Shown: one piece after another, positions 19,295-19,317 of the stretch
Position numbering within the stretch: the stretch's first letter is position 1
Layout of the letters: each line of letters begins with the position of its first letter
Source of the DNA: Bacteroidota bacterium
Lineage (GTDB): Bacteria > Bacteroidota > Bacteroidia > Chitinophagales > Chitinophagaceae
Length of the DNA: 19,317 nt
Reading direction: 5' to 3'
Assembly: GCA_028876035.1 (NCBI GenBank)
Contig: JAGWTK010000024.1
Location: 1-19,317 of the forward strand
Position numbers and translations under genes: made by a program
Notes under the pieces: model-generated
What the model was told of the DNA's origin: nothing
Seen by the model: only the letters and a program-made list of their open reading frames with translations
Database searches by the model: none

Positions 19295-19317
19295 ACGTTA
19301 TTAGGGATGAGGAGAAA

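Overview
The window looks like chromosomal DNA from a member of the Bacteroidota, probably a Chitinophagaceae-type soil or aquatic bacterium; this placement is inferred. The supporting signs are -7 promoter boxes of the form TAnnTTTG, few Shine-Dalgarno sequences, a very large Oar-like TonB-dependent receptor with an N-terminal carboxypeptidase-regulatory-like domain, a Rho factor with a long charged insertion, and Bacteroidota-style lipoproteins. There are 15 protein-coding genes, most on the minus strand. I see no rRNA, tRNA, CRISPR array or transposase.

Layout. 151-1221 (-) encodes an OYE-family (YqjM/NamA-like) reductase, divergent from 1354-2187 (+), a CvfB-like S1-domain RNA-binding protein. 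A small unknown protein follows (2265-2561, -). A minus-strand cluster then runs 7702 to 2768: hybrid sensor kinase, ECF sigma factor, small single-pass membrane protein, Spy/CnrX-like periplasmic sensor and di-heme cytochrome c peroxidase. The last four form a tight operon resembling CnrYXH-type envelope-stress modules. Next on the minus strand come an OmpA-family lipoprotein (7908-8777), rho (8928-10565), ldhA (10822-11811) and the TonB-dependent receptor (11886-15170). On the plus strand are asnS (15382-16821) and an exbD-like gene (16927-17484). A 727-base convergent intergenic region full of short-period repeats separates exbD from a DUF3089 lipoprotein hydrolase (18212-19243, -).

Regulation visible in the DNA. 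Six intrinsic terminators close most transcription units. The receptor promoter has a -7 box but no -33 box; in its place is a six-unit direct repeat RTTAMC at an exact 11-bp period, the geometry bound by PhoB/OmpR-type response regulators. The rho leader is strikingly C-rich and G-poor, as expected of a Rho-binding (rut) region used for autoregulation. The intergenic region before the DUF3089 gene holds several arrays, each with a 7-nt period and its own heptamer, and one array reaches into the 3' end of that gene.

The 11-bp array, the rho leader, the ECF/peroxidase module and the heptamer arrays are the parts most worth following up. The rest is ordinary Bacteroidota housekeeping and envelope content.
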